Source of the DNA: JBQTIQ01 sp052387955 | Lineage (GTDB): Bacteria > Actinomycetota > Acidimicrobiia > Acidimicrobiales > JACDCH01 | DNA: 10,990 bases | Assembly: GCA_052387955.1 (NCBI GenBank) | Contig: JBQTIQ010000039.1 | Span: 1-10,990 of the forward strand | Direction: 5' to 3' | Shown: positions 1 through 7,628 of the stretch, piece by piece | Numbering within the stretch: the first letter of the stretch is position 1 | Layout: each line of letters begins with the position of its first letter | Program-made: the position numbers and the translations under genes | Notes under the pieces: model-generated | Told to the model about the DNA's origin: nothing | The model's database searches: none | What the model saw: the letters and a program-made list of their open reading frames with translations, nothing else

Positions 1-196
1 GCCCTTGCCGGCGATGAGGACCACGTCGCCGGCACCGGCATCGGCGAGGGCGAGGGCGATGGCGGAACGTCGGGGGTGGGCGACCCGCACCCCGGAACGG
101 GCGGGGGTGGCGGCCGCGCCCCCCCCACGTTCCGCCATCGCCCTCGCCCTCGCCGATGCCGGTGCCGGCGACGTGGTCCTCATCGCCGGCAAGGGC
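1..196. repeat. Fold-back inverted duplication at left edge (probable artefact)
   Basis: Bases 1-70 are the exact reverse complement of 127-196. Pairing resumes at 72-76 with 121-125 and continues imperfectly to the centre at about 98/99, where 14 of the 22 innermost positions still pair. There is therefore almost no loop. Both arms encode the same murE C-terminal segment, read on the minus strand in 1-98 and on the plus strand in 99-196. Read on the minus strand, the left arm continues upstream with a sensible MurE-like stretch (VRVAHPRRSAIALAL). The plus-strand copy at 99-126 has instead drifted towards G and C. A loopless duplication of coding sequence at a contig end is typical of a chimeric or fold-back assembly error, not a biological repeat. 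Bases 1-98 should not be read as genuine plus-strand sequence. Confidence 0.85.
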
Positions 197-280
197 CACG
201 AGACGACCCAGGTCGTCGGCGACGTCACCGTTCCCTTCGACGACCGGGCCGTCGCCCGCGAACTGCTGGGAAACCTCTAG
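122..280 (+). CDS. murE: MurE-type UDP-MurNAc-tripeptide synthetase, C-terminal fragment
   Basis: This is the last 52 codons of a Mur ligase, cut off by the fold-back at the window edge. MurE adds the third residue (diaminopimelate in most actinobacteria) to UDP-MurNAc-L-Ala-D-Glu in the cytoplasm. The visible part belongs to the C-terminal Mur ligase domain. It contains GDVVLIAGKGHETTQ followed by PFDDRAVARELL, the pattern of MurE C-termini (AGKGHE then F-D-D/S-R). MurF would instead show a LVKGSR-type ending. The stop TAG (278-280) shares its last base with the GTG start of mraY (TAGTG), which implies translational coupling. In most actinobacterial dcw clusters murF lies between murE and mraY, and it is absent here. 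A MurF-MurE fusion or a swapped gene order cannot be excluded because the 5' part is missing. Sequence before about 127 is unreliable. Confidence 0.8.
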   Translation, partial: PPRSAIALALADAGAGDVVLIAGKGHETTQVVGDVTVPFDDRAVARELLGNL

Positions 281-1323
281 TGGTCGGACTGCTCATCGCC
301 GCCATCGTGAGCGGCACGGTCTCGGTGGTGGGGACCCGGTTCCTGATCGACTGGTTGCGGGCGCGACGGATCGGCCAGCCCATCCGCGAGGACGGGCCCG
401 AGGGCCACAACCTCAAGTCGGGTACACCGACCATGGGCGGCGTGGCCATCGTGATCGCCGCCCTGCTCGGCTATCTCGTGCCTCATCTGGTCCGGCGGGG
501 CGTGATCTTCACCTACTCCGGGCTGTTGTTGATGTTGGCCGTGGCCGGCGCCGGCGCCGTCGGCCTCCTCGACGACTGGATCAAGGTCAAGAACGAACGC
601 AACCTCGGCCTCACCAAGCGGGCCAAGACCCTGGGTCTGGTGGCGGTGGCCGCGGTGTTCAGCGTGCTGGCGGTGCTGGTGACCGACACCCACACGACCC
701 TGTCGTTCACCCGGTTCGACTCGCCCGGCTTCGAGCTGGGCAGCGTCGGGTGGGTCGTGTTCGCCATCTTGGTGATCTATGGCAGTGCTAATGCCGTGAA
801 CCTGACCGACGGTCTCGACGGTCTTGCTGCCGGTTCGGCCACCTATGCGTTCATCTGCTACACGATCATCGCCTTCTGGGCGTTCCGTCATCCCGAGCTG
901 TACGACATCGCCCACTCCTACGACCTGGCCATCGCCGCCGCCGCCATGCTGGGGGCCTCTACCGGCTTCCTGTGGTGGAACGCCAACCCGGCCCAGATCT
1001 TCATGGGCGACACCGGGTCACTCGCCATCGGGACCGGTCTGGCTGCTCTCGCCCTGCTGACGAACACCCACCTCCTGTTGCCGATCGTGGGCGGCCTGTT
1101 CGTTCTGGAGACGTTGTCGGTGATCGTGCAGGTGATGTCCTTCCGCCTCTTCGGCGGCCGGCGGGTGTTCCGGATGGCGCCCATTCACCACCATTTCGAG
1201 CTCTCGGGCTGGCCCGAGAACACCGTGATCGTGCGCTTCTGGATCCTCTGCGTCGTGTTCACGTCCCTGGCCCTCGGCTTCTACTACGCCGACTTCCTCT
1301 CGATCCCCGGCGCCACCGAGTGA
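280..1323 (+). CDS. mraY: Phospho-MurNAc-pentapeptide-transferase MraY
   Basis: MraY transfers phospho-MurNAc-pentapeptide from UDP to undecaprenyl phosphate, making lipid I on the cytoplasmic face of the membrane. The 347-residue protein has the family's usual length and is a polytopic membrane protein with about ten hydrophobic segments. Family motifs appear in order: GTPTMGG at residues 48-54, the Asp pair in LLDDWIKV (D98-D99), NAVNLTDGLDGLA from N171 (D177 and D180), GDTGSLAIG with D244, and the histidine cluster APIHHHFEL at H303-H305. The aspartates and histidines are those known to bind Mg2+ and substrate. I chose the GTG at 280 because it overlaps the upstream stop by one base and puts the first membrane segment (VVGLLIAAIVSG) at the N-terminus. 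The Shine-Dalgarno sequence is weak (GGGAA near 269), consistent with coupling to the gene before. Confidence 0.97.
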   Translation: MVGLLIAAIVSGTVSVVGTRFLIDWLRARRIGQPIREDGPEGHNLKSGTPTMGGVAIVIAALLGYLVPHLVRRGVIFTYSGLLLMLAVAGAGAVGLLDDWIKVKNERNLGLTKRAKTLGLVAVAAVFSVLAVLVTDTHTTLSFTRFDSPGFELGSVGWVVFAILVIYGSANAVNLTDGLDGLAAGSATYAFICYTIIAFWAFRHPELYDIAHSYDLAIAAAAMLGASTGFLWWNANPAQIFMGDTGSLAIGTGLAALALLTNTHLLLPIVGGLFVLETLSVIVQVMSFRLFGGRRVFRMAPIHHHFELSGWPENTVIVRFWILCVVFTSLALGFYYADFLSIPGATE

Positions 1324-1325
1324 CG

Positions 1326-2705
1326 ATGGACCGGGCTCTGATCATCGGCATGGGCGTCACCGGCCGGGCCATGGCCTCGGCCCTGGCCGCCCGGGGGGTC
1401 GAGGTCGTCGTCGCCGACGACCACCCCGGAGCCGGCTTCGACACCGTCGCCGCCCACTTGGGCGTCGCCTTCGAGGCCGCCCCCGGCCCGGCCGGCTACG
1501 CCCGGTTGGTGGGCGCCGTCGACGCGGTGCTGCCCAGCCCCGGGCTCGGGGACACCCACCCGGGGCTCGACGCCGCCCGGCGCCAGGGCGTGCCGGTGCG
1601 CAGTGAGTTCGACCTCGCCCGGGAGTGGGACGACCGTCCCCTGCTGGCCGTGACCGGGACCGACGGCAAGACCACGGTGACGATGCTCGCCACCTCCATG
1701 CTCACCGCGTCGGGCCTACGGGCAGCGGCGGTGGGCAACACCGACGTGCCGTTGGTGGCGGCCATCGAGGACCCCGCGGTCGACGTGTTCGTGGTCGAGG
1801 CGTCCTCGTTCCGCCTCGACCACAGCGAGCGCTTCACCCCGGCGGTGGCAACCTGGCTCAACGTCGCCCCCGACCACCTCAACCGCCACCGCTCCTTCGA
1901 CGCCTACGTCGAGGCCAAGGCCCGGATCTGGCGGGACCAGGCCCCCGACGCACTGGCGGTCGGCAACGCCGACGACCCGGTGGTGGCCGGCCGCCTCCGC
2001 TACGCCCCGGCCCGCCAGGTCACCTTCGGCACCACCCCCGATGCCGGGTACCGCGTCGCCGGCAACCGCATGCTGACCCCCGACGGCACGGAGCTGTTCC
2101 GTACCGACGAGCTGTGGCGCGCCTTTCCCCACGACGTGGTCGACGCCTTGGCCGCGGCGGCCACCGCCATCGGCGGAGGCGCCTCGCTCGAGGGCTGCCG
2201 GAGCGCGCTGCGGGAGTTCCGGGGGCTGCCCCATCGCATCACGTTGGTGGCCGACCACGACGGTGTGCGCTGGTACGACGACTCGAAGGCGACGACACCC
2301 AACGCCGCCCTCGCCGCCGTGCGGTCGTTCCCGTCGGTGGTGCTGATCGCCGGTGGCCAGAACAAGGGCCTCGACCTGTCGGTGCTGGCCAGCGCGGCCG
2401 GCCACGTCCGGGCCGTGGTGGCCATCGGCGAGGCCGCCGGCGAGGTGGTCGACGCGTTCGCCGGCCTTCGGCCTGTGGTCGAGGCCGCCTCGATGGCCGA
2501 GGCGGTCGCCCGAGCGGCGGCGGTGGCCCAGCCCGGCGACGCCGTGCTGCTCTCCCCGGCGTGCGCCTCCTTCGACTGGTACGGCTCCTACGGCGAGCGG
2601 GGCGACGACTTCGTCGCGCAGGTCGGCGGGGTCGTGGCGGTTCCTACGCCCCGTCCCCGCCACCAGGGGGCGTCGCGCGCCTCCGGGCCGCCGGGAGCGC
2701 TGTGA
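1326..2705 (+). CDS. murD: UDP-MurNAc-L-alanine--D-glutamate ligase MurD
   Basis: MurD adds D-glutamate to UDP-MurNAc-L-Ala in an ATP-dependent cytoplasmic step. The product is 459 residues long. An N-terminal Rossmann-like domain begins LIIGMGVTG. The ATP loop is GTDGKTT at 111-117; Asp113 replaces the more usual Asn of GTNGKTT. EASSFRLD starts at E158, APDHLNRH at about 181-188, DDSKATTPNA at 318-327 opens the C-terminal domain, then GGQNKGLDLS, and SPACASFDWYGSYGERG from S410. The DSKAT and ACASFD signatures separate MurD from MurC, MurE and MurF. The last ~26 residues are a Pro/Ala/Gly-rich tail beyond the conserved fold. The start is either ATG 1326 (two bases after the mraY stop) or the in-frame GTG at 1320, which forms a GTGA overlap with that stop. 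Neither has a clear Shine-Dalgarno, so translation is probably coupled to mraY. Confidence 0.96.
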   Translation: MDRALIIGMGVTGRAMASALAARGVEVVVADDHPGAGFDTVAAHLGVAFEAAPGPAGYARLVGAVDAVLPSPGLGDTHPGLDAARRQGVPVRSEFDLAREWDDRPLLAVTGTDGKTTVTMLATSMLTASGLRAAAVGNTDVPLVAAIEDPAVDVFVVEASSFRLDHSERFTPAVATWLNVAPDHLNRHRSFDAYVEAKARIWRDQAPDALAVGNADDPVVAGRLRYAPARQVTFGTTPDAGYRVAGNRMLTPDGTELFRTDELWRAFPHDVVDALAAAATAIGGGASLEGCRSALREFRGLPHRITLVADHDGVRWYDDSKATTPNAALAAVRSFPSVVLIAGGQNKGLDLSVLASAAGHVRAVVAIGEAAGEVVDAFAGLRPVVEAASMAEAVARAAAVAQPGDAVLLSPACASFDWYGSYGERGDDFVAQVGGVVAVPTPRPRHQGASRASGPPGAL

Positions 2706-2739
2706 TTTTCCCACCCGCCCCACGGCCGGAGGTGTCCTG

Positions 2740-3918
2740 GTGACGGTCACGACGGTGCCGACGCGTGCGGCGAGGGAGCGCCGGCGGGCGCCGGCGGTGA
2801 CGGCGGCACCCGGCGTCTACCTGTTGTTGTTCGCGGTGATCTCGGTGCTGGCGCTCATCGGGCTGGTGATGGTGCTCTCGGCGTCGTCGGTCATCGCCCT
2901 GCACGAGCACGCCAACCCCTACCACTACTTCGGGCGTCAGGCGCTGTGGCTGGCTGGGGGGACGGTGCTCTTCGTGATCACGCTGCGCACCGACTACCAC
3001 CGGTTCCGGCGACTGGCCACGCCGATGCTGGTCCTCTGCCTCGCCCTGCTCGTGATGGTCCTGGTGCCCGGCGTCGGCACGAACGCCAACGGGTCGAGCC
3101 GTTGGCTGGGGTTCGGCAGCCTCAGCCTCCAGCCCTCCGAGTTCGCCAAGTTGGCGGTGCTGTTGTTCTCGGCCGACCTGTTGGCCCGCCGGGCGGACCG
3201 CATCGACGACTGCCGGGCCACGCTGCGACCGGTGCTGGTGGTGCTGGCGGCAGTGGCGGCGCTGATCATGCTCCAGCCCAACCTGGGCACGACGATCATC
3301 GTCGTGTTCATCGGCTTCGCCGTGCTGTTCACCGCCGGCGTGCCCCTGGGCCCGCTGGCCGGCTGCAGCCTGGCCGGGGGTGGGCTGGCTCTGGCCGCGT
3401 CGGTTACCGAGGGGTACCGCCGGGCCCGTCTGTTCGCCTTCCTGCACCCGTGGCAGGACCCCAGCAACACCGGGTACCAGACGATCCAGTCCCAGGTCAG
3501 CCTGGCCTCGGGCGGGTGGCTCGGCGTCGGCCTGGGCGCCTCCCGGGCCAAATGGGGCTTCCTGCCCTACGCCCATACCGACTTCATCTTCGCCATCATC
3601 GGCGAGGAGCTGGGCCTGGTCGGCGCGACGTTGGTGGTGGGCCTCTTCGTCCTGCTGGGCGCCCTTGGCATACGTGCCGCCATGACCGCCCGCGACACCT
3701 TCGGCCGGCTGGTGGCGGTCGGTGTCACCGCCTGGCTGTGCGGTCAGGCGTTCGTCAACATCGGCGCCGTGGTCGGCGTGCTACCCATCACCGGGGTGCC
3801 GCTTCCCTTCGTCTCTTTCGGGGGCTCGTCGATGCTGTCGACGATGGCGGCGGCCGGCATCCTGTGCAACGTGGCCCGTCAACCCCGACGCGAGCGGTCC
3901 GCGGCGACGACCCGATGA
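2740..3918 (+). CDS. ftsW: Septal peptidoglycan glycosyltransferase FtsW (SEDS family)
   Basis: FtsW is the SEDS-family lipid II polymerase of the divisome, acting with its partner class B PBP (FtsI) on the outer membrane face. The 392-residue protein starts with a short basic cytoplasmic tail (RAARERRRAP) and then about ten membrane segments. Hallmarks are SSRWLGFGSLSLQPSEFAKL, QPNLGT at about 179-184, the large periplasmic-loop block with GGWLGVGLGASRAKWGFLPY, TDFIFAIIGEELG with the catalytic-type aspartate at D281, and the C-terminal VLPITGVPLPFVSFGGSS. The position beside murD and murG favours FtsW over the elongation paralogue RodA. The GTG start at 2740 is chosen because a full GGAGG (2728-2732) lies seven bases upstream. 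The open frame continues upstream, but without a comparable site. The gene begins 34 bases after murD and ends in an ATGA overlap with murG. Confidence 0.96.
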   Translation: MTVTTVPTRAARERRRAPAVTAAPGVYLLLFAVISVLALIGLVMVLSASSVIALHEHANPYHYFGRQALWLAGGTVLFVITLRTDYHRFRRLATPMLVLCLALLVMVLVPGVGTNANGSSRWLGFGSLSLQPSEFAKLAVLLFSADLLARRADRIDDCRATLRPVLVVLAAVAALIMLQPNLGTTIIVVFIGFAVLFTAGVPLGPLAGCSLAGGGLALAASVTEGYRRARLFAFLHPWQDPSNTGYQTIQSQVSLASGGWLGVGLGASRAKWGFLPYAHTDFIFAIIGEELGLVGATLVVGLFVLLGALGIRAAMTARDTFGRLVAVGVTAWLCGQAFVNIGAVVGVLPITGVPLPFVSFGGSSMLSTMAAAGILCNVARQPRRERSAATTR

Positions 3919-5159
3919 CAGAGCCCGTCCCGGGCACACCCACGGTCTGGGCGCTGATCTGTGGCGGCGGTACCGCCGGCCACGTGCTCCCGGCGCTGGC
4001 CATCGCCGGCGCCATGGTCGAGCGTGGCCACGACCCGTCCACCATCCACTTCGTGGGGGGGGAGCGGGGGGTCGAGTCGACGCTGGTGCCGGCGGCCGGC
4101 TTCGAGCTCACCCGGCTACCGGGGCGGGGGTTCCGCCGCCGTCTGAGCGTCGCCAACCTTGCCGCCCTGCGAGACCTGTTCCGAGGCGTGCGCCAGGGCG
4201 TCACCCTCGTGCGCCGGCTGCGGCCCGAGGTGGTGGTGTCGGTCGGCGGCTACGCCTCGGTGCCCTGCGCCCTGGCCGCGGCCGTCCTGGGGGTACCGAT
4301 CGTGGTGGCCGAGCAGAACGCCCGCCCCGGCGCCGCCAACCGGCTCGTCGCCCGCTTCGCCCGGGCGTCGGCCGTCTCCTTCGAAAACACCGCTCTGCCC
4401 CGGCCGGTGCTGACCGGCAACCCGGTCCGGCCCGAGGTCCTGGCCATCGACCGCCGCCACCGCGGGCGAGCCCGCAACGCCCTCGGCGTCGAGCCGGGCC
4501 GGGCGCTGGTGCTGGTGGCGGGGGGTTCGCTGGGCGCCCTCCGGCTCAACCACGCCGCCCTCGAGGCCGTCCAGGGCCCGTGGCGGCAGCGGTCCGACCT
4601 GTGTGTGCGCCACGTCGTCGGTGCCCGGGACTGGGATGCCGGCTTCGAGGCCGAGGCCCGGGTCCACGGGCCCCATGCCGTCCAGTACCAGCCCCTGCGC
4701 TACGAGGACGACATGCCCCTGGCGCTGACGGCAGCCGATGTGGCGGTGTGCCGGTCGGGTTCGAGCTCGGTATTCGAGCTCGCCGCCGCTGGCGTGCCTG
4801 CGGTCCTGGTGCCCTCGCCCAACGTCACCGGCGACCACCAGACCGCCAACGCCCGGTACCTCGAAGCCGCTGGCGGCGCCGTCGTGGTGGCCGACCACGA
4901 CTTCGACGGGGACCGGCTGGCGGCCGAGGTCGACGCCATCCTGGCGGGGCCGGGCCGGCTCGGCGAGATGTCCCGGGCGGCGGCCGCCGTCGCCCGTCCC
5001 GGTGCCGCCGACGCCATCGCCGCCCTCGCCGAGACCCACGCTGGGCTGCCGGCGTTCCCCGGCCACGCAGGCCGCTCGTTGCCGCGCCTGGGCTGGCGCT
5101 CCGGCGCACGTACCGGCGGACGCCTGCGGCAATCGGCGATGCGGTGGTTTCGTCGGTGA
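3915..5159 (+). CDS. murG: Lipid II synthase MurG (GlcNAc transferase)
   Basis: MurG adds GlcNAc from UDP-GlcNAc to lipid I, giving lipid II at the inner face of the membrane. It is a two-domain GT-B enzyme. Visible signatures are GGGTAGHVLPALAIA from G17 (lipid I side, including H23), SVGGYASVP at about 109-117, EQNARPGAANR from E133, GGSLGALRLN from G203 in the C-terminal domain, CRSGSSSVFELAAAG at 279-293 with E288 for UDP-GlcNAc binding, and GDHQTANARYLEAAGG from G306. The protein is 414 residues, clearly longer than the usual ~355-370. The excess is mainly a 35-residue C-terminal tail rich in Arg (nine) and with no acidic residue, possibly a membrane-surface anchor (inference). ATG 3915 overlaps the ftsW stop as ATGA. 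No strong Shine-Dalgarno is seen, so coupling is likely. A 73-base gap without recognisable signals follows. Confidence 0.96.
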   Translation: MTEPVPGTPTVWALICGGGTAGHVLPALAIAGAMVERGHDPSTIHFVGGERGVESTLVPAAGFELTRLPGRGFRRRLSVANLAALRDLFRGVRQGVTLVRRLRPEVVVSVGGYASVPCALAAAVLGVPIVVAEQNARPGAANRLVARFARASAVSFENTALPRPVLTGNPVRPEVLAIDRRHRGRARNALGVEPGRALVLVAGGSLGALRLNHAALEAVQGPWRQRSDLCVRHVVGARDWDAGFEAEARVHGPHAVQYQPLRYEDDMPLALTAADVAVCRSGSSSVFELAAAGVPAVLVPSPNVTGDHQTANARYLEAAGGAVVVADHDFDGDRLAAEVDAILAGPGRLGEMSRAAAAVARPGAADAIAALAETHAGLPAFPGHAGRSLPRLGWRSGARTGGRLRQSAMRWFRR

Positions 5160-5232
5160 GGCCGGCTGCTCATGGCCGTCGGTGGCCCAGCCCGCGCCGT
5201 GCTCGGGGTATCCGGCCGGGAAGCTCGTACCT

Positions 5233-6618
5233 ATGAGAGCCCTGGGACCGAAGTGGCTGTCGACGCCTCGGCGGGTGCACATCGTGGGGATCGGCGGCGC
5301 CGGCATGAACTCCATCGCGGTGGTGCTGACGGCTATGGGCCACCAGGTGTCGGGCAGCGACCTCAAGACGTCGGCGGGCCTGGCGCGCCTGGAGGCGGCC
5401 GGGGTCGACGTGCACGTCGGCCACGACGCCGCCCACCTCGGTGACGCCGAGATGGTGGCGATCTCGACCGCCGTCCCCCCTACCAACCCCGAAGTCGCCG
5501 CCGCCCGAGCCAAGAAAGTACCGGTCGCCCGGCGGGCCGACATCCTGGCCGCCATCGCCGCCACCCGGCGCTGCGTCGCCGTGTCGGGAACCCACGGCAA
5601 GACGACGACATCGTCGATGCTGGCCCTGGTACTGGTCGAGGCCGGGTTCCGGCCCTCCTTCATCGTCGGCGGCGAGCTGAACGAGATCGGCGGGGGCGCG
5701 GTGTGGGACCGCGGCGAGTGGTTCGCGGTGGAGGCCGACGAGAGCGACGGCACCTTCCTCGAGCTCCCGGTCGAAGTCGCGGTGGTGACCTCGGTCGAGG
5801 CCGACCATCTCGACCACTTCGGATCGCTGGCTGCCATCGAGGCCGACTTCGACCGCTTCCTGGCCCAGGCCGAGGGGCCGACCGTGGCCTGCGCCGATGA
5901 TCCCATCGCCGCCCGCCTCGGCCGGGGCCGGGGAGCTGTGCTCTACGGCACCAGCGAAGCCGCCGATGTCCGCATCGTCGAGGCTCGGACCGGCCGGGCC
6001 GGGTCGACGTTCACGTTGGCCCGGGGCGACGAGGTGCTCGGTCCCGTCGCGCTTCCCGTCCCGGGTATGCACAACGTGCGCAACGCCACCGCCGCCATCG
6101 TCGCCGCCATGGCATGCGGAGCCCCCTTCGCCGCCGGGCAGGCGGCGCTGGCCCGGTACGCGGGCGTTGCCCGCCGCTACCAGTTCCGGGGCACGGCCGG
6201 GGGTGTGACCTTCGTCGACGACTACGCCCACAATCCGGGCAAGGTGCGGGCGGTCCTCGATGCCGCCGCCGCCGGCGGTTGGGGTCGGGTCGTCTGCGTG
6301 TTCCAGCCCCACCGCTTCAGCCGTACCCATGCCCTGCGGTCCGAGTTCGGCGCCGCCTTCGACGACGCCGGCCTGCTCGCGGTGATGGACGTGTACGGCG
6401 CCGGCGAGGCGCCCTTGCCCGGTGTGTCCGGGAAGCTGGTGGTCGATGCCGTCCTCGAACATCGGCCCTGGGCCCGGGTGGCCTGGGCCCCCCGACGAGA
6501 CGACGTCGTGACCTATCTGCGGCGCGAGCTTCGCCCCGGCGACCTGTGCCTCACGCTCGGTGCCGGCGACGTGACTGCACTGCCCGACCACCTCATCGCC
6601 GCCCTCGGTCCCGGTTGA
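5233..6618 (+). CDS. murC: UDP-MurNAc--L-alanine ligase MurC
   Basis: MurC begins the stem peptide by ligating L-Ala to UDP-MurNAc with ATP in the cytoplasm. The product is 461 residues, the normal length. The N-terminal nucleotide-binding fold has HIVGIGGAGMNSIA (16-29), characteristic of MurC. The ATP loop is GTHGKTTTSSM from G119, with the His that separates MurC from other Mur ligases. EADESDGTFL follows at 167-176, then HNVRNATAA from H280, DDYAHNPGKV at 329-338 opening domain 3, and FQPHRFSRT from F357. The domain-3 motif is unusual: DDYxHHPTE is typical, whereas here it is HNPGK. ATG 5233 is the only good in-frame start close to the conserved N-terminus. Its Shine-Dalgarno is weak and distant (GGGAAG, 5218-5223). 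The stop TGA overlaps an ATG (TGATG) that opens a 12-codon ORF leading into murB. Confidence 0.96.
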   Translation: MRALGPKWLSTPRRVHIVGIGGAGMNSIAVVLTAMGHQVSGSDLKTSAGLARLEAAGVDVHVGHDAAHLGDAEMVAISTAVPPTNPEVAAARAKKVPVARRADILAAIAATRRCVAVSGTHGKTTTSSMLALVLVEAGFRPSFIVGGELNEIGGGAVWDRGEWFAVEADESDGTFLELPVEVAVVTSVEADHLDHFGSLAAIEADFDRFLAQAEGPTVACADDPIAARLGRGRGAVLYGTSEAADVRIVEARTGRAGSTFTLARGDEVLGPVALPVPGMHNVRNATAAIVAAMACGAPFAAGQAALARYAGVARRYQFRGTAGGVTFVDDYAHNPGKVRAVLDAAAAGGWGRVVCVFQPHRFSRTHALRSEFGAAFDDAGLLAVMDVYGAGEAPLPGVSGKLVVDAVLEHRPWARVAWAPRRDDVVTYLRRELRPGDLCLTLGAGDVTALPDHLIAALGPG

Positions 6619-6649
6619 TGGCCGGCGGGCGCGGGCGCGCACCAGGCTC

Positions 6650-7576
6650 GTGGTGACGGTGGACGAGCGAGCGCAACAGGCGCTGGCCGTGCTGGTCGAA
6701 CGGGTTGGCGACCGGGTCGCGGCCGACGTCCCCATCGGGCCTCGTACCACCTACCGGGTCGGCGGCTCGGCCGCAGTGGTGGTGACGGCGATCTCCAGTG
6801 GCGACCTGGCGGCGGTGCGCGACGCAGTGGTCAGCTCCGGGGTCCCGGTACTGATGGTCGGGAAGGGGTCGAACCTGCTGGTGGCTGACGCGGGCTTTCC
6901 CGGCCTCGTCCTCGTCCTCGGCGATCCCTTCGAAGGGGCCCGGCTGCGGGGGACACGGGCCCTGGTGGGCGGGGCCGCCGCACTCCCGGTCCTGGCCCGG
7001 CGGACCGCCGCGGCTGGGCTCACCGGCTTCGAATGGGCGGTGGGGGTACCCGGTTCGGCCGGGGGAGCAGTACGGATGAACGCCGGCGGGCACGGCTCGG
7101 ACATGGCGGCGGTGGTGGCGAGGGTCCGCGTCCTGGACACCGCCGGAGGGGAGGATGGATGGATGCCCGCCACCGCGCTCGACTTCGGCTACCGGCACTC
7201 GTCGATCACCCCGACCCAGGTCGTGATCGAGGCCGAGCTGGCCCTCTCCGACGGTGACCGGGCCCGGTCCGAGGCGTTGGTCGCCGACATCGTGCGCTGG
7301 CGGCGAGCGAACCAGCCCGGGGGACAGAACGCGGGATCGGTCTTCACCAACCCTCCGGGGGATTCCGCGGGCCGCCTGATCCACGAGGCCGGCCTGAAAG
7401 GCTTCCGCCTCGGTACCGCGGTGGTCTCGGAAAAGCACGCCAACTTCATCATCGCAGAGCCTGGCGGCCGGGCCGAGGACGTGCTGTCGTTGATGACCGA
7501 GATCGGGCGCCGTGTCCTTGACGCCCACGGCGTCCAGCTTGAGCCCGAGACCCAGCTGGTGGGGTTCGACCTGTGA
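6650..7576 (+). CDS. murB: UDP-N-acetylenolpyruvoylglucosamine reductase MurB
   Basis: MurB is the FAD- and NADPH-dependent reductase that turns UDP-GlcNAc-enolpyruvate into UDP-MurNAc, the substrate of MurC. The product is 308 residues. The FAD-binding part shows RTTYRVGGSA, GKGSNLLVAD from G71 and GVPGSAGGAVRMNAGG at 132-147. A Tyr-Arg pair (Y181-R182, FGYRHSSI) precedes the C-terminal domain, which carries GSVFTNP with the proton-donor-type S230 and SEKHANFII. LEPETQLVG near the end supplies the conserved glutamate. Three in-frame GTG codons (6650, 6653, 6659) compete as the start, and no clear Shine-Dalgarno favours any of them. The one at 6653 forms GTGA with the stop of a 12-codon ORF that begins in the murC stop. 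The gene sits 31 bases after murC, a normal neighbour in actinobacterial dcw clusters. Confidence 0.95.
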   Translation: MVTVDERAQQALAVLVERVGDRVAADVPIGPRTTYRVGGSAAVVVTAISSGDLAAVRDAVVSSGVPVLMVGKGSNLLVADAGFPGLVLVLGDPFEGARLRGTRALVGGAAALPVLARRTAAAGLTGFEWAVGVPGSAGGAVRMNAGGHGSDMAAVVARVRVLDTAGGEDGWMPATALDFGYRHSSITPTQVVIEAELALSDGDRARSEALVADIVRWRRANQPGGQNAGSVFTNPPGDSAGRLIHEAGLKGFRLGTAVVSEKHANFIIAEPGGRAEDVLSLMTEIGRRVLDAHGVQLEPETQLVGFDL

Positions 7577-7628
7577 GGCGTGCCCCGTCCGGAGCGCCCG
7601 CCCGGGGCCTTGGATGTCGGTCTCCTGT

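Noticed and set aside
5..121. Open reading frame continuing upstream of the murE fragment on the plus strand
   Set aside because: This part is the inverted copy of the downstream murE sequence read on the wrong strand, so the apparent protein is an artefact.
972..1325. Upstream extension of the murD frame into mraY
   Set aside because: The extra residues are an out-of-frame reading of mraY. The MurD fold begins at LIIGMGVTG right after 1326.
4738..5232. Upstream extension of the murC frame across murG
   Set aside because: It overlaps the conserved murG C-terminal domain in another frame and has no MurC similarity. MurC homology starts after ATG 5233.
277..7528. Long minus-strand open frames opposite the mur genes (for example 4116-5906, 5170-6750, 6593-7528)
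   Set aside because: They are GC-rich shadow frames. Their translations are Arg/Gly/His-rich with no family motif, while the plus strand carries complete, motif-rich enzymes in the same places.
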